Source of the DNA: Tsukamurella sputi
GTDB taxonomy: Bacteria > Actinomycetota > Actinomycetes > Mycobacteriales > Mycobacteriaceae
Length of the DNA stretch: 64,000 bases
Assembly (NCBI RefSeq): GCF_007858445.1
Contig: NZ_VIGV01000003.1
Coordinates: 186,001-250,000, forward strand
Direction of reading: 5' to 3'
A program made the translations under genes and the position numbers. The notes beneath the pieces were generated by a model. It did no database searches, was not told the DNA's origin, and saw nothing but the letters and a program-made list of their open reading frames with translations. Of this stretch, positions 36,101 through 44,181 are shown one piece after another. Position 1 is the first letter of the stretch. Each line of letters starts with the position of its first letter.

Positions 36101-38442
36101 CGCAGGCCGCGGCCCGCCTGGTCGCGTACTACGTGACCGAGGGCTCCGTCACCGTCGACGAGCTCCGTACGTGGGTCGGCGATCGCCTTCCGCGGCACAT
36201 GATCCCGGCGGTCTTCCAGGAGATCGATCGCGTCCCGGTCACAGCGCACGGCAAGACCGACGTCAAGGCGCTGCCGCCCGTCGGGGCTCCGGCGCCGGCC
36301 AAGGACGAGCCCGCTCCCGCGTCGCCGCTGGCCGCGGCGGTCGCGCCCGCCGCTCCGAAGCAGCGTGCCGTGTCGTCGGCGAGTCTCGAAGGCGCTGTCG
36401 CCGAGATCCTCTCGGACGTCCTCGGCGTGGCCTCGCTCGGCATGGACGACGACTTCTTCGCCGTCGGCGGCACGTCGCTGCAGGCCGCGATCGCCGTCGA
36501 CCGACTGCGGGAGAGGTTCAACGCGGAGGACGCCAGCATCCGCTGGTTCTTCGAGGACGCCAAGGTCAGCACGATCGCGGCGCGGATCGCCGGCGCCCCG
36601 GCGCCGGTGTCCACCACGGCCGTGATCACCGGGGTGGCAGCGGATTCCGATACCGCCATCACCGATCCGATCCTGCCGCTGCGCGCAGGCACGCCGGGCG
36701 TGGACCCGCTGTACTGCGTGCATCCGGCGGTCGGTCTCGCATGGAACTACCTCGGACTGTCGGGCGAGCTCGACCCGAGCATCCCGATCGTCGGTCTGCA
36801 GGCGCCCGGCATCTCGTACCCGATGCCGCCCGCGGACTCGATCAAGGAGCTCGCGCGCACCTACGTCCGCAACATCCGCGCGAGCCGTCCGCACGGCCCG
36901 TACAACCTCCTCGGTTGGTCGCTCGGCGGCCTCATCGCCCACGAGATGGCGGTGGAGCTCCGCGATCTCGGCGAGAAGGTCAACCTCGCCCTGATGGATG
37001 CCTACCCGCTGGGCGACTACCGCGGCCCGCGCGAGGAGATGTCGATCGCGGCGCTCCTGCGCGAGTTCGTGGGACTCGACGTCGATGAGAACGCGGAGCT
37101 GACCACCGACGACGCACTGGACCTGCTGGCCTCCGCCGGTGGCCCGGCGCGGGAGCTCTCGCGCGGTCAGATGGAACGGCTGCTGTCGAACTACCGGCAC
37201 AACACGACCCTCGGCTACTCGCACCGTCCGCGCGAATACGACGGCAACATGCTGGTCTTCCGGGCGACGGAACAGCCCACGGGCGGCCTCGTGCCGCAGC
37301 TGTGGCGGCCCTACGTGACCGGCCTGGTGCAGGTGCACGACATCGAGGCGACGCACAACCAGCTCGGCGCGTCGCCGGCGATCGACGAGGTCGCCCGCAC
37401 GATGAACGTCTTCCTGACGGGCAACTACACGGCGGTGGTCAAGTCGAAGAGCAAGACGCTCGACGACTCCAAGCCGCTGGTCAGCGTCCGGGGCCTGACG
37501 CGGAAGTACGGACGCGGCAAGAAGGCCGTCTACGCGCTCAACGGTGTCGACCTCGACATCGCGCCCGGCAGCGTGCACGCGCTGCTCGGCCCGAACGGCG
37601 CCGGCAAGACGACCACCGTCAAGATCATCTCGACGCTCATGAAGCCCTCCGAGGGCTCCGTGACGATCGACGGTGTCGACGCCCTGGCCGATCCGCGCCG
37701 CGCACGGTCGATCATCGGTCTGTCGGGTCAGTACTCGGCGGTCGACGAGAACCTCACGGGCCGGGAGAACCTCGAGATGTTCGCCCGCCTCTACGGTTTC
37801 GACAAGGAGTCCGCGAAGGCACGGGCGAACGACCTGCTCAAGCAGTTCCGGCTCACCGCCGCCGCGGACCGCGGTTCGGGGACGTACTCCGGCGGTATGC
37901 GCCGGCGCCTCGACCTCGCGGGGGCCATCATCGCCCGGCCGCGCCTGGTGGTGCTGGACGAGCCGACCACCGGTCTCGACCCGCGCAGCCGCAAGGACGT
38001 GTGGGACGTGATCGCGCGGCTCAGCAAGGAGGACGGCATCTCGGTGCTGCTCACCACGCAGTACCTGGACGAGGCCGAGCTGCTGGCCGACCTGGTCACG
38101 ATCATCGACCAGGGCCGGATCATCCGGTCCGGCACGGTGCCCGAGCTCAAGTCGGCCGCCGCCGCGGACCTGATCCAGATCGGTATCCGCGAGCGCGATC
38201 GCGTCACGGCGTGGCCGATCCTGGCCCGTCACGCCATCGACGGCACCGCGATCCGCGAGGCCTCCGGGCTCAGCGCGATCCGCGTGGCCGACGGCCAGTA
38301 CAAGCTGGTCGCCGTGCTCAACGACCTGCGCGAGGCCGGTGTCCACGTCGAGAGCGCGATGCTGCGCGAAGCGACTCTGGACGACGTCTTCTTCGCCCTC
38401 ACCGGCGAGGGCGCCACCAAGACCGAGGAGAAGAACGCATGA
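27184..38442 (+). CDS. Three-module nonribosomal peptide synthetase with thioesterase and C-terminal DrrA-type ABC ATPase
   Basis: One open frame of 3752 residues from the GTG at 27184 (a TTG at 27181 is possible) behind GAGGAGAGC. By eye the domains are C (5-435, HHVVIDG), A (466-936), T (GGNS, Ser 985), C (1057-1486, HHIAADG at 1185), A (1506-1980), T (GGNS, Ser 2029), C (about 2085-2515, HHIAADG at 2218), A (2545-3029), T (GGTS, Ser 3098), TE (3163-3414, GWSLGG Ser 3246, His 3391) and ABC ATPase (3433-3752: Walker A lysine 3475, YSGGM from 3568, VVLDEPTTGLD with Asp 3592, TTQYLDEAE). No epimerase is present. The leading C domain suggests an acylated first residue. A-domain pocket residues read by alignment to PheA are DALFGGVIAK, DALFLGGIMK and DALFSGAIAK; I do not assign substrates. 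The fused ATPase overlaps the permease gene by 4 bp. The product is unknown. Confidence 0.93.
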   Translation: MDHVVHSLTGAQYGMWLGQQMSPDVAYTVAQYVDIRGPFDVATMQTATREASDEFFSPYLRIEVDESGAPVQWLDRSIDAAAQVIDLGLADLPEDQRIDAAVAWMRAEYSRPIDLATDELIINRLIHVSDDRWLWYARAHHVVIDGYGASILQRRVAELYTAHATGTEVAPLKPAPLAPEGFVTAEEKYFASARSEGDAEYWAEVVATLPEAAGLSRVVAAPSTLNLRRNGEPSAEAGARLEAAAERLGTNRTGLVIAAFGAYVAAVSGREQISLSVPVAARTTAALRGSTGMTANVLPVPVRAGSGATVSDIIDGTGLDLRNGLRHQLYPAARMEAPTMREGVVGSTFGDTINIMMFSSALVLGEAAGTLNLLTSGPAEDVAVTVYESEQGALRIDMEANPAAYTVADLDAHYVRFMEYLERFAAAPGGTPLSALTVATDAETEDWTRFAGAAQGAPAAAGSSVPMPELLRRAAAAHPDRVAVVDGDRSITYGELDRYSDRLARYLMTVGAAPEERVALRIPRSLESVIAVWAVTKTGAAFVPIDPKLPAERAEHIATAAAPVATLTPADLARVWGPGANAGASEADWPTIDLANPAYVIFTSGSTGRPKGVSVTHTGLSSLAAELVRSHGLAEGSRVMHFVSPGFDASVLELLMAVDSASTLVVVPPDVYGGEELEEVLAQGQVNGGFITPAAVATLDPAKLPALTSLGVGGDTVPQALVDKWAGDKRTLVNVYGPTETTIAVTLGALQGSEPVRLGGPIPGTRLYVLDAELRPAPAGVAGELYISGPGIARGYHGNPVLTAERFVANPFESDGARMYRSGDLVRWDTDGKLEFLGRVDSQVKLRGFRIELGEIDAAVMRVPGTERAVTVVHGDDTATAELVTYVTGTADPAAITAGISAELPAYMVPAHIVALDEFPLTVNGKVDHKRLPQPERAAVAVVAGRGPKTDAEQLVAAAFAEVIPGVSKDDLNVATTLFDLGGNSLSATRIAARLGSATGTRVSVATVFANPTVEGLAAAIGGAPVPAAAIAPSAPAAAPAAAEPEFTAPSDPEEAAELLPAQHQMWVRNRVSPDGSYHIPVALHLRGDVDVSAMRVALGEVVARHTPLRTVYRNGPTAGEPEVQVLPAGPNLVPFTERTVSIDELTDAASEYAGEPFDLAADVPIRARMYRIDDRHQVLVLVIHHIAADGWSMMPLAGDLATAYASRTRGKAPKFAPLPRTYTEHARSYKHRLTGAPRQALDRFWADVLADPPAESVPPAAVPRSGGVVSAARSIDTRVAPEVWAGVAGLARAHTTTPFIVVHAALAAAISRLSGQSDLVIGTAVAGRGEAELDGLVGMFVNSIPLRTRTANDETFAQHLAAVSRGDLDALDHSDLPFESVLELVDPPRAAGRHPIFQVMLNQRPFDTQHFPMAGVDVEVVPVDVPIARFDLEFTLGADGTIELRYASELYRTEQAESILDALVAVLTAVGIDPQTTIDELPIMSSDRLAELTPVRGVEADFHTPLGQLMREAARTYSNRPAVIDGERVLTYRELYADARKVAAAVLAAGSRPGEAVLTDLPRSAESITAFWGITLAGAAVAPVDPKYPQDRRDYIANDVRARVGVTATGTGVEGVNWVAMDNLDGDGYDPQIVPNLDDAAYVIYTSGSTGQPKGTVVTHRGLGNFAEELHVRLQTGADTRVMAFASTAFDATVLEHLMAIRVGAPLVVVPPGTTGGRELEKIIADHGVTHGFLTPSTLATLNPEAVPSWTTVLAGGEALGPGLAKKWSVGRSLHNGYGPTETTIMTAISDALAGDGRVPIGPPVRGQGLMVLDDELRPVPVGMPGELYVAGPQLARGYHRRPQLTASRFVANPYGEPGSRMYRTGDVVRWTRSDSGQLIVDFVGRNDFQVKIRGIRIELGEIDATIDTMPGVDFVSTQVRPGPDGAPALVAYVKGDVDPAAVRTHVRTRLPGFMVPAAVMIIASVPMGNTGKLDNAALPEPYFGGTGNAAAKPTTPAESRVVEAFRKVLGSEAIGVEDDFFDLGGNSLSANELVGLLGNGIEARTVFDLRTPAAIATALTGDPDRISNESALEDQGLRRVQRGDRMPLSSAQERMWLQNKIDPGPTYNIGAAFLASRPVDKAVLDAALRDLLERHESLRTRYPSSAEGPYQEILPVDAPEVRGFAAEFGTATSNVAGQESAIAEFVARPFALNRDVPLRVMTAPTGKGSILAIAVHHIAADGASVVPLTRDLMAAYLARSTGSEPQWTELPLQYADYAVWQRGQAEKDAGAVDYFAERLAGVPEESSFPADGPRPTIGSTDAGEVAIVLPKDERDALADFASKRGVSMFMVLHAGLAALLHRVNGADDVVVGTPVIGRTDRRLRDVVGMFVNTVALRTTVTGTESFNALVDRIRSGDLDDLVHATAPFERVIEALQPPRSRDRHPVFQVVLSHQNLGDPLSVITSDGGGMFELEPLPLAAATTTFDATFEVREVEEGLRFNLRYRTDLYRPVTAEGIVGRLARLVTAGVASPDTPVADLPVLLPEERELFQRASTTIEPHTMAEILARAVRQRPGAPALRDGDLHYTYSELDSAVSALANRLSGLGVGTGTRVAVSIPRSAASVVAFWAVARLGAVYVPVDPNYPAERIEYILDDAKPAVGLSVRDVASGLPKSVEWVLVDLTTSRVQHPPADVAPVGVDDPAYVIYTSGSTGKPKGVVVPHRGLAAMADSLVRQHAVGAGARVLHFASPSFDASILELLLATWSRAELVIAPVTLYGGSPLGDFLAENEVTHAFITPAALATIPDRDLPLLEALSVGGDVLQSELARRWSNGRILINAYGPTEVTIAATIGAVDPENVGIGSAVTDAQLMICDERLNLVAPGTVGELYVAGPGVAHGYLDRPELTASRFVANPYNDAEGYKRMYRTGDLVRWRASESGDPVLEFVGRSDDQLKVRGFRVEPGEVATAVESHPNVRQAVVVVDRGDGSLEAQAAARLVAYYVTEGSVTVDELRTWVGDRLPRHMIPAVFQEIDRVPVTAHGKTDVKALPPVGAPAPAKDEPAPASPLAAAVAPAAPKQRAVSSASLEGAVAEILSDVLGVASLGMDDDFFAVGGTSLQAAIAVDRLRERFNAEDASIRWFFEDAKVSTIAARIAGAPAPVSTTAVITGVAADSDTAITDPILPLRAGTPGVDPLYCVHPAVGLAWNYLGLSGELDPSIPIVGLQAPGISYPMPPADSIKELARTYVRNIRASRPHGPYNLLGWSLGGLIAHEMAVELRDLGEKVNLALMDAYPLGDYRGPREEMSIAALLREFVGLDVDENAELTTDDALDLLASAGGPARELSRGQMERLLSNYRHNTTLGYSHRPREYDGNMLVFRATEQPTGGLVPQLWRPYVTGLVQVHDIEATHNQLGASPAIDEVARTMNVFLTGNYTAVVKSKSKTLDDSKPLVSVRGLTRKYGRGKKAVYALNGVDLDIAPGSVHALLGPNGAGKTTTVKIISTLMKPSEGSVTIDGVDALADPRRARSIIGLSGQYSAVDENLTGRENLEMFARLYGFDKESAKARANDLLKQFRLTAAADRGSGTYSGGMRRRLDLAGAIIARPRLVVLDEPTTGLDPRSRKDVWDVIARLSKEDGISVLLTTQYLDEAELLADLVTIIDQGRIIRSGTVPELKSAAAADLIQIGIRERDRVTAWPILARHAIDGTAIREASGLSAIRVADGQYKLVAVLNDLREAGVHVESAMLREATLDDVFFALTGEGATKTEEKNA

Positions 38443-39278
38443 CCGCGATCACCTTCCCGCAGGAGCGGGAGTCGTCGCTGAGCGGATTCCTCAGCGACTG
38501 CGCGGTGATGACCCGCCGCAACCTGACCACGCTGATCCGGATCCCGCAGCTGCTCCTGGGCGCGACGGTCCAGCCGATCATGTTCGTGTTGCTCTTCAGC
38601 TACGTCTTCGGCTCCGCGCTGGGCGGCGAGGTGGGCGGGGACCGCTACCGTGAGTTCCTGCTCGCCGGCATCCTCGTCCAGACGGTGGCGTTCAGCGCGG
38701 GCCCGACGGCGATCGGCGTGGCCTCGGACATGAAGAACGGCATCATCGACCGGTTCTGCTCGCTCCCGATGTCGCGGCTCGCGGTCATGGTGGGGCGCAC
38801 CGTCTCCGACCTCGTGGTCAACGTGATCAGCGTGGCCGTGATGCTGCTCGTCGGCCTCGCGGTGGGCTGGCGGTTCCGCGGCAGCTGGATCGACGCCGCC
38901 CTGTCCCTGGCGACGCTGCTGCTGTTCGGCTTCGCGATGTCCTGGCTGGGCGCGCTCATCGGCCTGTCCGTCTCGACGCCCGAGTCGGCGCAGGCCCTCT
39001 GCATGATCGTGATGTTCCCGATCGCCTTCATCTCGTCGGCCTTCATCGCCTCCGGCGACCTGCCGGGCCCGCTCCGCACGATCGCGTCGTGGAACCCCGT
39101 GACCTCGATGGCTCGCTCGCTCCGTGAGGCCTTCGGCAATCCGCTGAGTCCGAAGCCCGTGGTGAACGAGCCGATCAACTGGGCCGCCGAGCACGCGACC
39201 GCGTACTCCGCCCTCGTCTCCCTCGCGATGATCGTGATCATCGTGCCCCTCGCCGCCCGTGCGTACATGAAGCACTGA
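38439..39278 (+). CDS. ABC-2 type exporter permease, DrrB-like
   Basis: 279 residues starting at an ATG that overlaps the NRPS stop (ATGA). It has six membrane segments and the ABC-2 permease pattern (MTRRNLTTLIRIPQLLLG, then QPIMFVLLFSYVFG), and it matches daunorubicin-resistance DrrB proteins. DrrA-type ATPases pair with such permeases, and the only DrrA-type ATPase here is the C-terminal domain of the upstream NRPS. The likely role is export of the NRPS product. Translational coupling would keep ATPase and permease in proportion. Confidence 0.92.
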   Translation: MTAITFPQERESSLSGFLSDCAVMTRRNLTTLIRIPQLLLGATVQPIMFVLLFSYVFGSALGGEVGGDRYREFLLAGILVQTVAFSAGPTAIGVASDMKNGIIDRFCSLPMSRLAVMVGRTVSDLVVNVISVAVMLLVGLAVGWRFRGSWIDAALSLATLLLFGFAMSWLGALIGLSVSTPESAQALCMIVMFPIAFISSAFIASGDLPGPLRTIASWNPVTSMARSLREAFGNPLSPKPVVNEPINWAAEHATAYSALVSLAMIVIIVPLAARAYMKH

Positions 39279-39329
39279 CGGCCCTCGAACCGACCGACCC
39301 AATATCCCTCCAAAAAAGGAGAAACGAAT

Positions 39330-39533
39330 ATGAACAACCCCTTCGACAACGAGTCCGGCGAGTTCCTCGTCCTCGTCAACGACGAGGGCCAGCACTCGCT
39401 GTGGCCCACGTTCCGCGAGGCTCCCCGCGGCTGGACCGTCGCGTTCGGCGAGGGCGGTCGTTCGCGGGCCGAGTGCCTCGAGTACATCGAGTCGGCGTGG
39501 ACGGACATCCGTCCGCTCAGCCTTCGCGCCTGA
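39330..39533 (+). CDS. mbtH: MbtH-family NRPS chaperone
   Basis: 67 residues behind a strong AAAAAAGGAGAAACG ribosome-binding site. The family signature is complete: [21 protein letters not shown] and SAWTDIRP. MbtH proteins bind adenylation domains and are often needed for their activity, so this one most likely serves the upstream NRPS. It is the last gene of the operon and is followed by a hairpin terminator. Confidence 0.97.
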   Translation: MNNPFDNESGEFLVLVNDEGQHSLWPTFREAPRGWTVAFGEGGRSRAECLEYIESAWTDIRPLSLRA

Positions 39534-39551
39534 GCCTCACCTGATCGCCAC

Positions 39552-39579
39552 GGCCGGCAGGGCCTCGTCCCTGCCGGCC
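39552..39579 (+). terminator. Hairpin terminator of the NRPS operon
   Basis: GGCCGGCAGGG (39552-39562) pairs perfectly with CCCTGCCGGCC (39569-39579) around CCTCGT. A second, weaker CCGCCC/GGGCGG stem lies at about 39586-39622. Together they separate the NRPS operon from the convergent glycosyltransferase gene. Confidence 0.7.
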
Positions 39580-39636
39580 ATCGGCGTCCGCCCGGCTCTC
39601 GGGCCCTTCGCTCGGCGGGCGGTTCGACGGTGCGCG

Positions 39637-40857
39637 TTACATCGCGTGCGGGTAGACGCTCACCATGTGCGCGCCGTACCAGCACGTGACCGTGATGATG
39701 CCGACGCAGGTCCACACCCGCGTCGGTTTCGCCGTCTTCGCGAGTGCGATGGCGATCGGGATCAGCAGGACGAAGGCGGGCAGCAGCAGCCGCGGCCGCG
39801 ACATCATGAGTCCGCCCGAGCCCAGCAGTGAGATCACGACCAGCGAGCCGTAGAGCGTGATCGGCCACGGCATCTTCGCGCGGATCGCGAGCACGATCAG
39901 GACGATCGACGCGGCGAGCAGTGCGACCACGGAGAGATCGGCGACGTCCGAGCCGTTGATGAGCGTGTAGTTCACGAACTGCCAGGTCTGCACGCCCAGG
40001 TCGAAGGTCGTGCCCCAGCCCTCGGTCTGGATGCGGAACCACCCCGTCAGGCTGCCCGCGTGGTGGGCGACGACGAGGAGGTAGCTCACCCAGCCCAGGG
40101 GCGTGAGCAGCACGCACAGGGCGGCCTTGACCCGCTCGGCACCGTCGGACGAGAGGACGGCGAGCAGCGCCGCGAGGGCGACCACCCCGATCAGCACGAC
40201 CGACGTGGGGCGGCAGAAGCCGGCCAGCGCCGTGCAGATCCCCGCGAGGATCCACTTGCGCTCCATCACCCCGACCAGCGCCCACCCGGCCAGGGCGCAG
40301 TACAGCGCCTCCGTGTACGCCATCGTGAGCACGATCGACATGGGGGCTGCGGCGAAGAGCACCGTCGTGAGCAGGCCGGCGCGGTCGGCCAGGTGGGTCG
40401 GGACCTTCGGCATGTGCGCGACGCACAGCCGGCCCAGGCGGTAGGCCGCGACGGCGGCGACGCAGCCCAGGATCACGTTGACGGTCAGCGCCGCACGGTA
40501 GGCGTCGAAGCCGGGCAGCTGTGCCACGGCCCGCACGAGCATCGGGAAACCGGGGAAGAAGGCGTACGCGGTGTCGGCGGTGTGCTCGCCGCGCGCGTCC
40601 ACGAACCGCCAGGGCATGTCGTTGTAGCCGTACGTGGCCAGCCCGATCATCCACTTGCCGTCCCAGGCCGTCAGGAGATCGGCGAGGTTCTGGTTGCGCA
40701 GCTGCGCGAACCGGGCGAGCACCGCGAGGCCGATCCCGCGGATCGCGAGGTACAGGACGACGGGCAACCACACGTCGCGAGTGCGGTCCACGAGCGACGA
40801 CGGCACCGTCGCTGCGTCGGTGTCGGCGAGGTCGGGGGCGGTCGGCACGGCTCGCAT
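39637..40857 (-). CDS. PIG-V-like polyprenyl-phosphate-mannose glycosyltransferase (membrane)
   Basis: 406 residues from the ATG at 40857; an upstream in-frame start at 40902 is possible. It has about ten membrane segments. The first loop contains WDGKWMIGLATYGYND, the PIG-V-type motif, and the Asp is expected to be catalytic in GT-C enzymes. It probably transfers a mannose from polyprenyl-phosphate mannose on the outer face of the membrane. The acceptor is unknown. It is convergent with the NRPS operon and follows the MmpS-like gene on the same strand, so a link to the peptide is possible but unproven. Confidence 0.75.
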   Translation of the reverse strand: MRAVPTAPDLADTDAATVPSSLVDRTRDVWLPVVLYLAIRGIGLAVLARFAQLRNQNLADLLTAWDGKWMIGLATYGYNDMPWRFVDARGEHTADTAYAFFPGFPMLVRAVAQLPGFDAYRAALTVNVILGCVAAVAAYRLGRLCVAHMPKVPTHLADRAGLLTTVLFAAAPMSIVLTMAYTEALYCALAGWALVGVMERKWILAGICTALAGFCRPTSVVLIGVVALAALLAVLSSDGAERVKAALCVLLTPLGWVSYLLVVAHHAGSLTGWFRIQTEGWGTTFDLGVQTWQFVNYTLINGSDVADLSVVALLAASIVLIVLAIRAKMPWPITLYGSLVVISLLGSGGLMMSRPRLLLPAFVLLIPIAIALAKTAKPTRVWTCVGIITVTCWYGAHMVSVYPHAM

Positions 40858-40898
40858 CGTACCGACGGCGCCCCGGTCGTCGTTCCCCCGCGCACCGG

Positions 40899-41624
40899 TC
40901 ACGGGGTCGCGACTCGCCTGATCGAGCAGGTCGCGCGGTTCTGGCCGGACTCGGTGAAGTCCTGCCCGTTGACGACGATCGTGCAGCTGACGGGGCCCGT
41001 CCCGGTCACGATCATCGTCATCGTGTCACCGATCGTCGCCGTGCCCTGCCACTCCCAGGGCAGCGTCGAAGCCGTCGGAACGGTGCCGCCGCGAACGCCC
41101 ACGACGATGACCGCGCCCGCGCCGGAGCCGGTCGCGGACAGTTTGAGCTGCACCGTCTGGCCCGAGGAGCTGCCGGTGGTCTTCGGCGCCGTGGTCAGGA
41201 AGCCGTCGGACTCCGTGGCCGGCTCGGTGGGGGCCGCGCCGCCGCCCGTCGTCGGGGCGCCGGCCGTCGTGGTGGTGGCCGCGCCGGAGAAGGTGACGGG
41301 CGAGGCGGTACTCGTCGGGTCGGACTTCAGGGCGAGTCCGAGGCCGACCGCACCGGCGACGGCCAGCACGGCGACGATCGCCACGAGGGCGATGATCAGC
41401 CCCTTCTTGTTGTCGCCCCCACCGCCGTTCCCGCCGCCGACCGGGCCACCGCCGACCGGGCCGTTCCCGACGGGGCCGTGTCCGCCGTAGGGCGGCACGG
41501 GTGGGTACCCGCCCTGCCACTGGCCGGGCCGGGCGCCGGGCTGCCCCGCGGGATATCCGCTCGGCTGCCCGGAGGGGTATCCGCCCGGGTGAGGGCCGGG
41601 GTTCTGGCCGCCGTAGGGGTTCAT
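40899..41624 (-). CDS. Membrane protein with MmpS-like C-terminal domain
   Basis: 241 residues. An N-terminal Gly/Pro/Tyr/Gln-rich tail of about 70 residues ([14 protein letters not shown] repeats) precedes one membrane segment ([20 protein letters not shown]). A Thr/Ala/Pro-rich linker and an outside domain follow, whose end matches MmpS accessory proteins: LPWEWQGTA, then VSCTIVVNG, then CSI. MmpS proteins assist MmpL lipid and siderophore exporters; no MmpL gene is in the window. It reads away from ask and ends 41 bp before the glycosyltransferase start. Confidence 0.72.
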   Translation of the reverse strand: MNPYGGQNPGPHPGGYPSGQPSGYPAGQPGARPGQWQGGYPPVPPYGGHGPVGNGPVGGGPVGGGNGGGGDNKKGLIIALVAIVAVLAVAGAVGLGLALKSDPTSTASPVTFSGAATTTTAGAPTTGGGAAPTEPATESDGFLTTAPKTTGSSSGQTVQLKLSATGSGAGAVIVVGVRGGTVPTASTLPWEWQGTATIGDTMTMIVTGTGPVSCTIVVNGQDFTESGQNRATCSIRRVATP

Positions 41625-41775
41625 GGAGGTCTCCTGTGTTCGCGTTCGCAGACGATTATCCGCGATCACGCTGAACGCGGGGTTGCGCGTCACTTGGAGC
41701 GGTGCCCTCCCGGCCGAAGAACCCAGGTCGGTAGGATCGACACGCACATCGAAGACCGCAACGGAGAGGTTCCAC

Positions 41776-43041
41776 GTGGCACTCGTCGTCCAGAAGTACG
41801 GAGGCAGCTCCGTCTCCTCCGCCGAGCGCATCCGGCGCGTGGCCGAACGGATCGTCGAGACCAAGCGCGCGGGCAACGACGTCGTCGTCGTCGTGTCCGC
41901 GATGGGCGATACCACCGATGAGCTGCTCGATCTCGCCAACCAGGTGTGCCCCGCGCCGCCCGCCCGCGAGATGGACATGCTGCTCACCTCGGGCGAGCGC
42001 ATCTCCAACGCGCTCGTCGCGATGGCCATCCATTCGCTCGGCGCCGAGGCGCAGTCCTTCACGGGCTCGCAGGCCGGCGTCATCACCACCAGCCGGCACG
42101 GCGCGGCGAAGATCATCGACGTCACGCCCGGGCGCGTCCAGGCCGCCATCGACGACGGCAAGATCGTCCTCGTCGCGGGCTTCCAGGGCGTCTCGCAGGA
42201 CACCAAGGACGTCACCACGCTCGGCCGTGGCGGCTCCGATACGACCGCCGTGGCCCTCGCGGCCGCGCTGAACGCCGACGTCTGCGAGATCTACACCGAT
42301 GTCGACGGCATCTACACCGCCGACCCGCGCATCGTGCCCAACGCCAAGCACCTCGAGAAGGTCTCCTTCGAGGAGATGCTCGAGATGGCGGCGTGCGGCG
42401 CCAAGGTGCTCATGCTCCGGTGCGTGGAGTACGCGCGCCGCTACAACGTTCCCGTTCACGTGCGCTCGTCGTACTCGACCAAGCCCGGCACCATCGTCGC
42501 CGGATCAATGGAGGACATCCCCGTGGAAGAGGCAATTCTCACCGGCGTCGCCCACGATCGGAGCGAGGCGAAGATCACCGTCGTCGGCCTGGAGGACAAG
42601 CCGGGTTACGCGGCCCGCGTCTTCCGCGCCATCGCCGACGCCGAGATCAACATCGACATGGTGCTGCAGAACGTGTCCAAGGTGGACACGGGCCGCACCG
42701 ACATCACCTTCACTCTGCCGCGCGAGCTCGGCCCGCTGGGCGTCGAGAAGCTCGAGGCCCTGCGCCGCGAGATCGGCTTCGACTCGGTGGTCTACGACGA
42801 CCACGTCGGCAAGGTCTCCCTCGTGGGCGCCGGCATGAAGAGCCACCCCGGCGTCACCGCCACGTTCTGCGAGGCGCTGTCGACGGCGGGCATCAACATC
42901 GAGCTGATCTCCACTTCGGAGATCCGCATCTCGGTGCTGATCCGCGACACCGAGCTCGACGAGGCCGTCAAGGTGCTGCACGACGCCTTCGGCCTGGGTG
43001 CGGACGAAGAGGCCGTCGTGTACGGCGGAACGGGGCGATAG
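41776..43041 (+). CDS. ask: Aspartokinase
   Basis: Phosphorylates aspartate, the first step to lysine, threonine, methionine and diaminopimelate. 421 residues from the GTG at 41776 behind GGAGAGG. The kinase domain begins [12 protein letters not shown], with [10 protein letters not shown] for substrate and nucleotide binding. Two ACT domains form the regulatory C-terminus. An ATG at 42508 ([13 protein letters not shown]) corresponds to the separate beta-subunit start known in corynebacteria and mycobacteria. It is the first gene of an operon with asd, which starts 3 bp downstream. Confidence 0.97.
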   Translation: MALVVQKYGGSSVSSAERIRRVAERIVETKRAGNDVVVVVSAMGDTTDELLDLANQVCPAPPAREMDMLLTSGERISNALVAMAIHSLGAEAQSFTGSQAGVITTSRHGAAKIIDVTPGRVQAAIDDGKIVLVAGFQGVSQDTKDVTTLGRGGSDTTAVALAAALNADVCEIYTDVDGIYTADPRIVPNAKHLEKVSFEEMLEMAACGAKVLMLRCVEYARRYNVPVHVRSSYSTKPGTIVAGSMEDIPVEEAILTGVAHDRSEAKITVVGLEDKPGYAARVFRAIADAEINIDMVLQNVSKVDTGRTDITFTLPRELGPLGVEKLEALRREIGFDSVVYDDHVGKVSLVGAGMKSHPGVTATFCEALSTAGINIELISTSEIRISVLIRDTELDEAVKVLHDAFGLGADEEAVVYGGTGR

Positions 43042-44070
<1,029 letters not shown>

Positions 44071-44081
44071 ACCGGGTGGTC

Positions 44082-44168
44082 CGCCCCTAGCGGGGCGTGC
44101 ACTCCCCAGAGCGACGGATGGCTCCCCATGTCCATGGACATGGGGAGCCATCCGTCCCTCTAGGGGCG
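44082..44168. terminator. Very long palindromic hairpin between asd and fah
   Basis: Positions 44113-44134 and 44135-44156 form a perfect 44-bp palindrome with no loop (GACGGATGGCTCCCCATG... and its complement). CGCCCCTAG (44082-44090) and CTAGGGGCG (44160-44168) pair outside it. It separates the convergent asd and fah genes and probably terminates both. It is far longer than the other hairpins seen here except the one at 24692-24730. Confidence 0.8.
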
Positions 44169-44181
44169 TCGACGGTGTGCG

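Noticed and set aside
37430-37490. Separate start for the ABC ATPase domain
   Set aside because: A GTG at 37435 exists but has no ribosome-binding site before it and the frame is uninterrupted; kept as an alternative in the fusion finding.
31117-38346. A 2409-codon open frame antisense to the NRPS
   Set aside because: It is the mirror frame of a GC-rich gene with strong third-position bias; its translation is low-complexity, rich in Arg, Val, Gly and His, with no domain.
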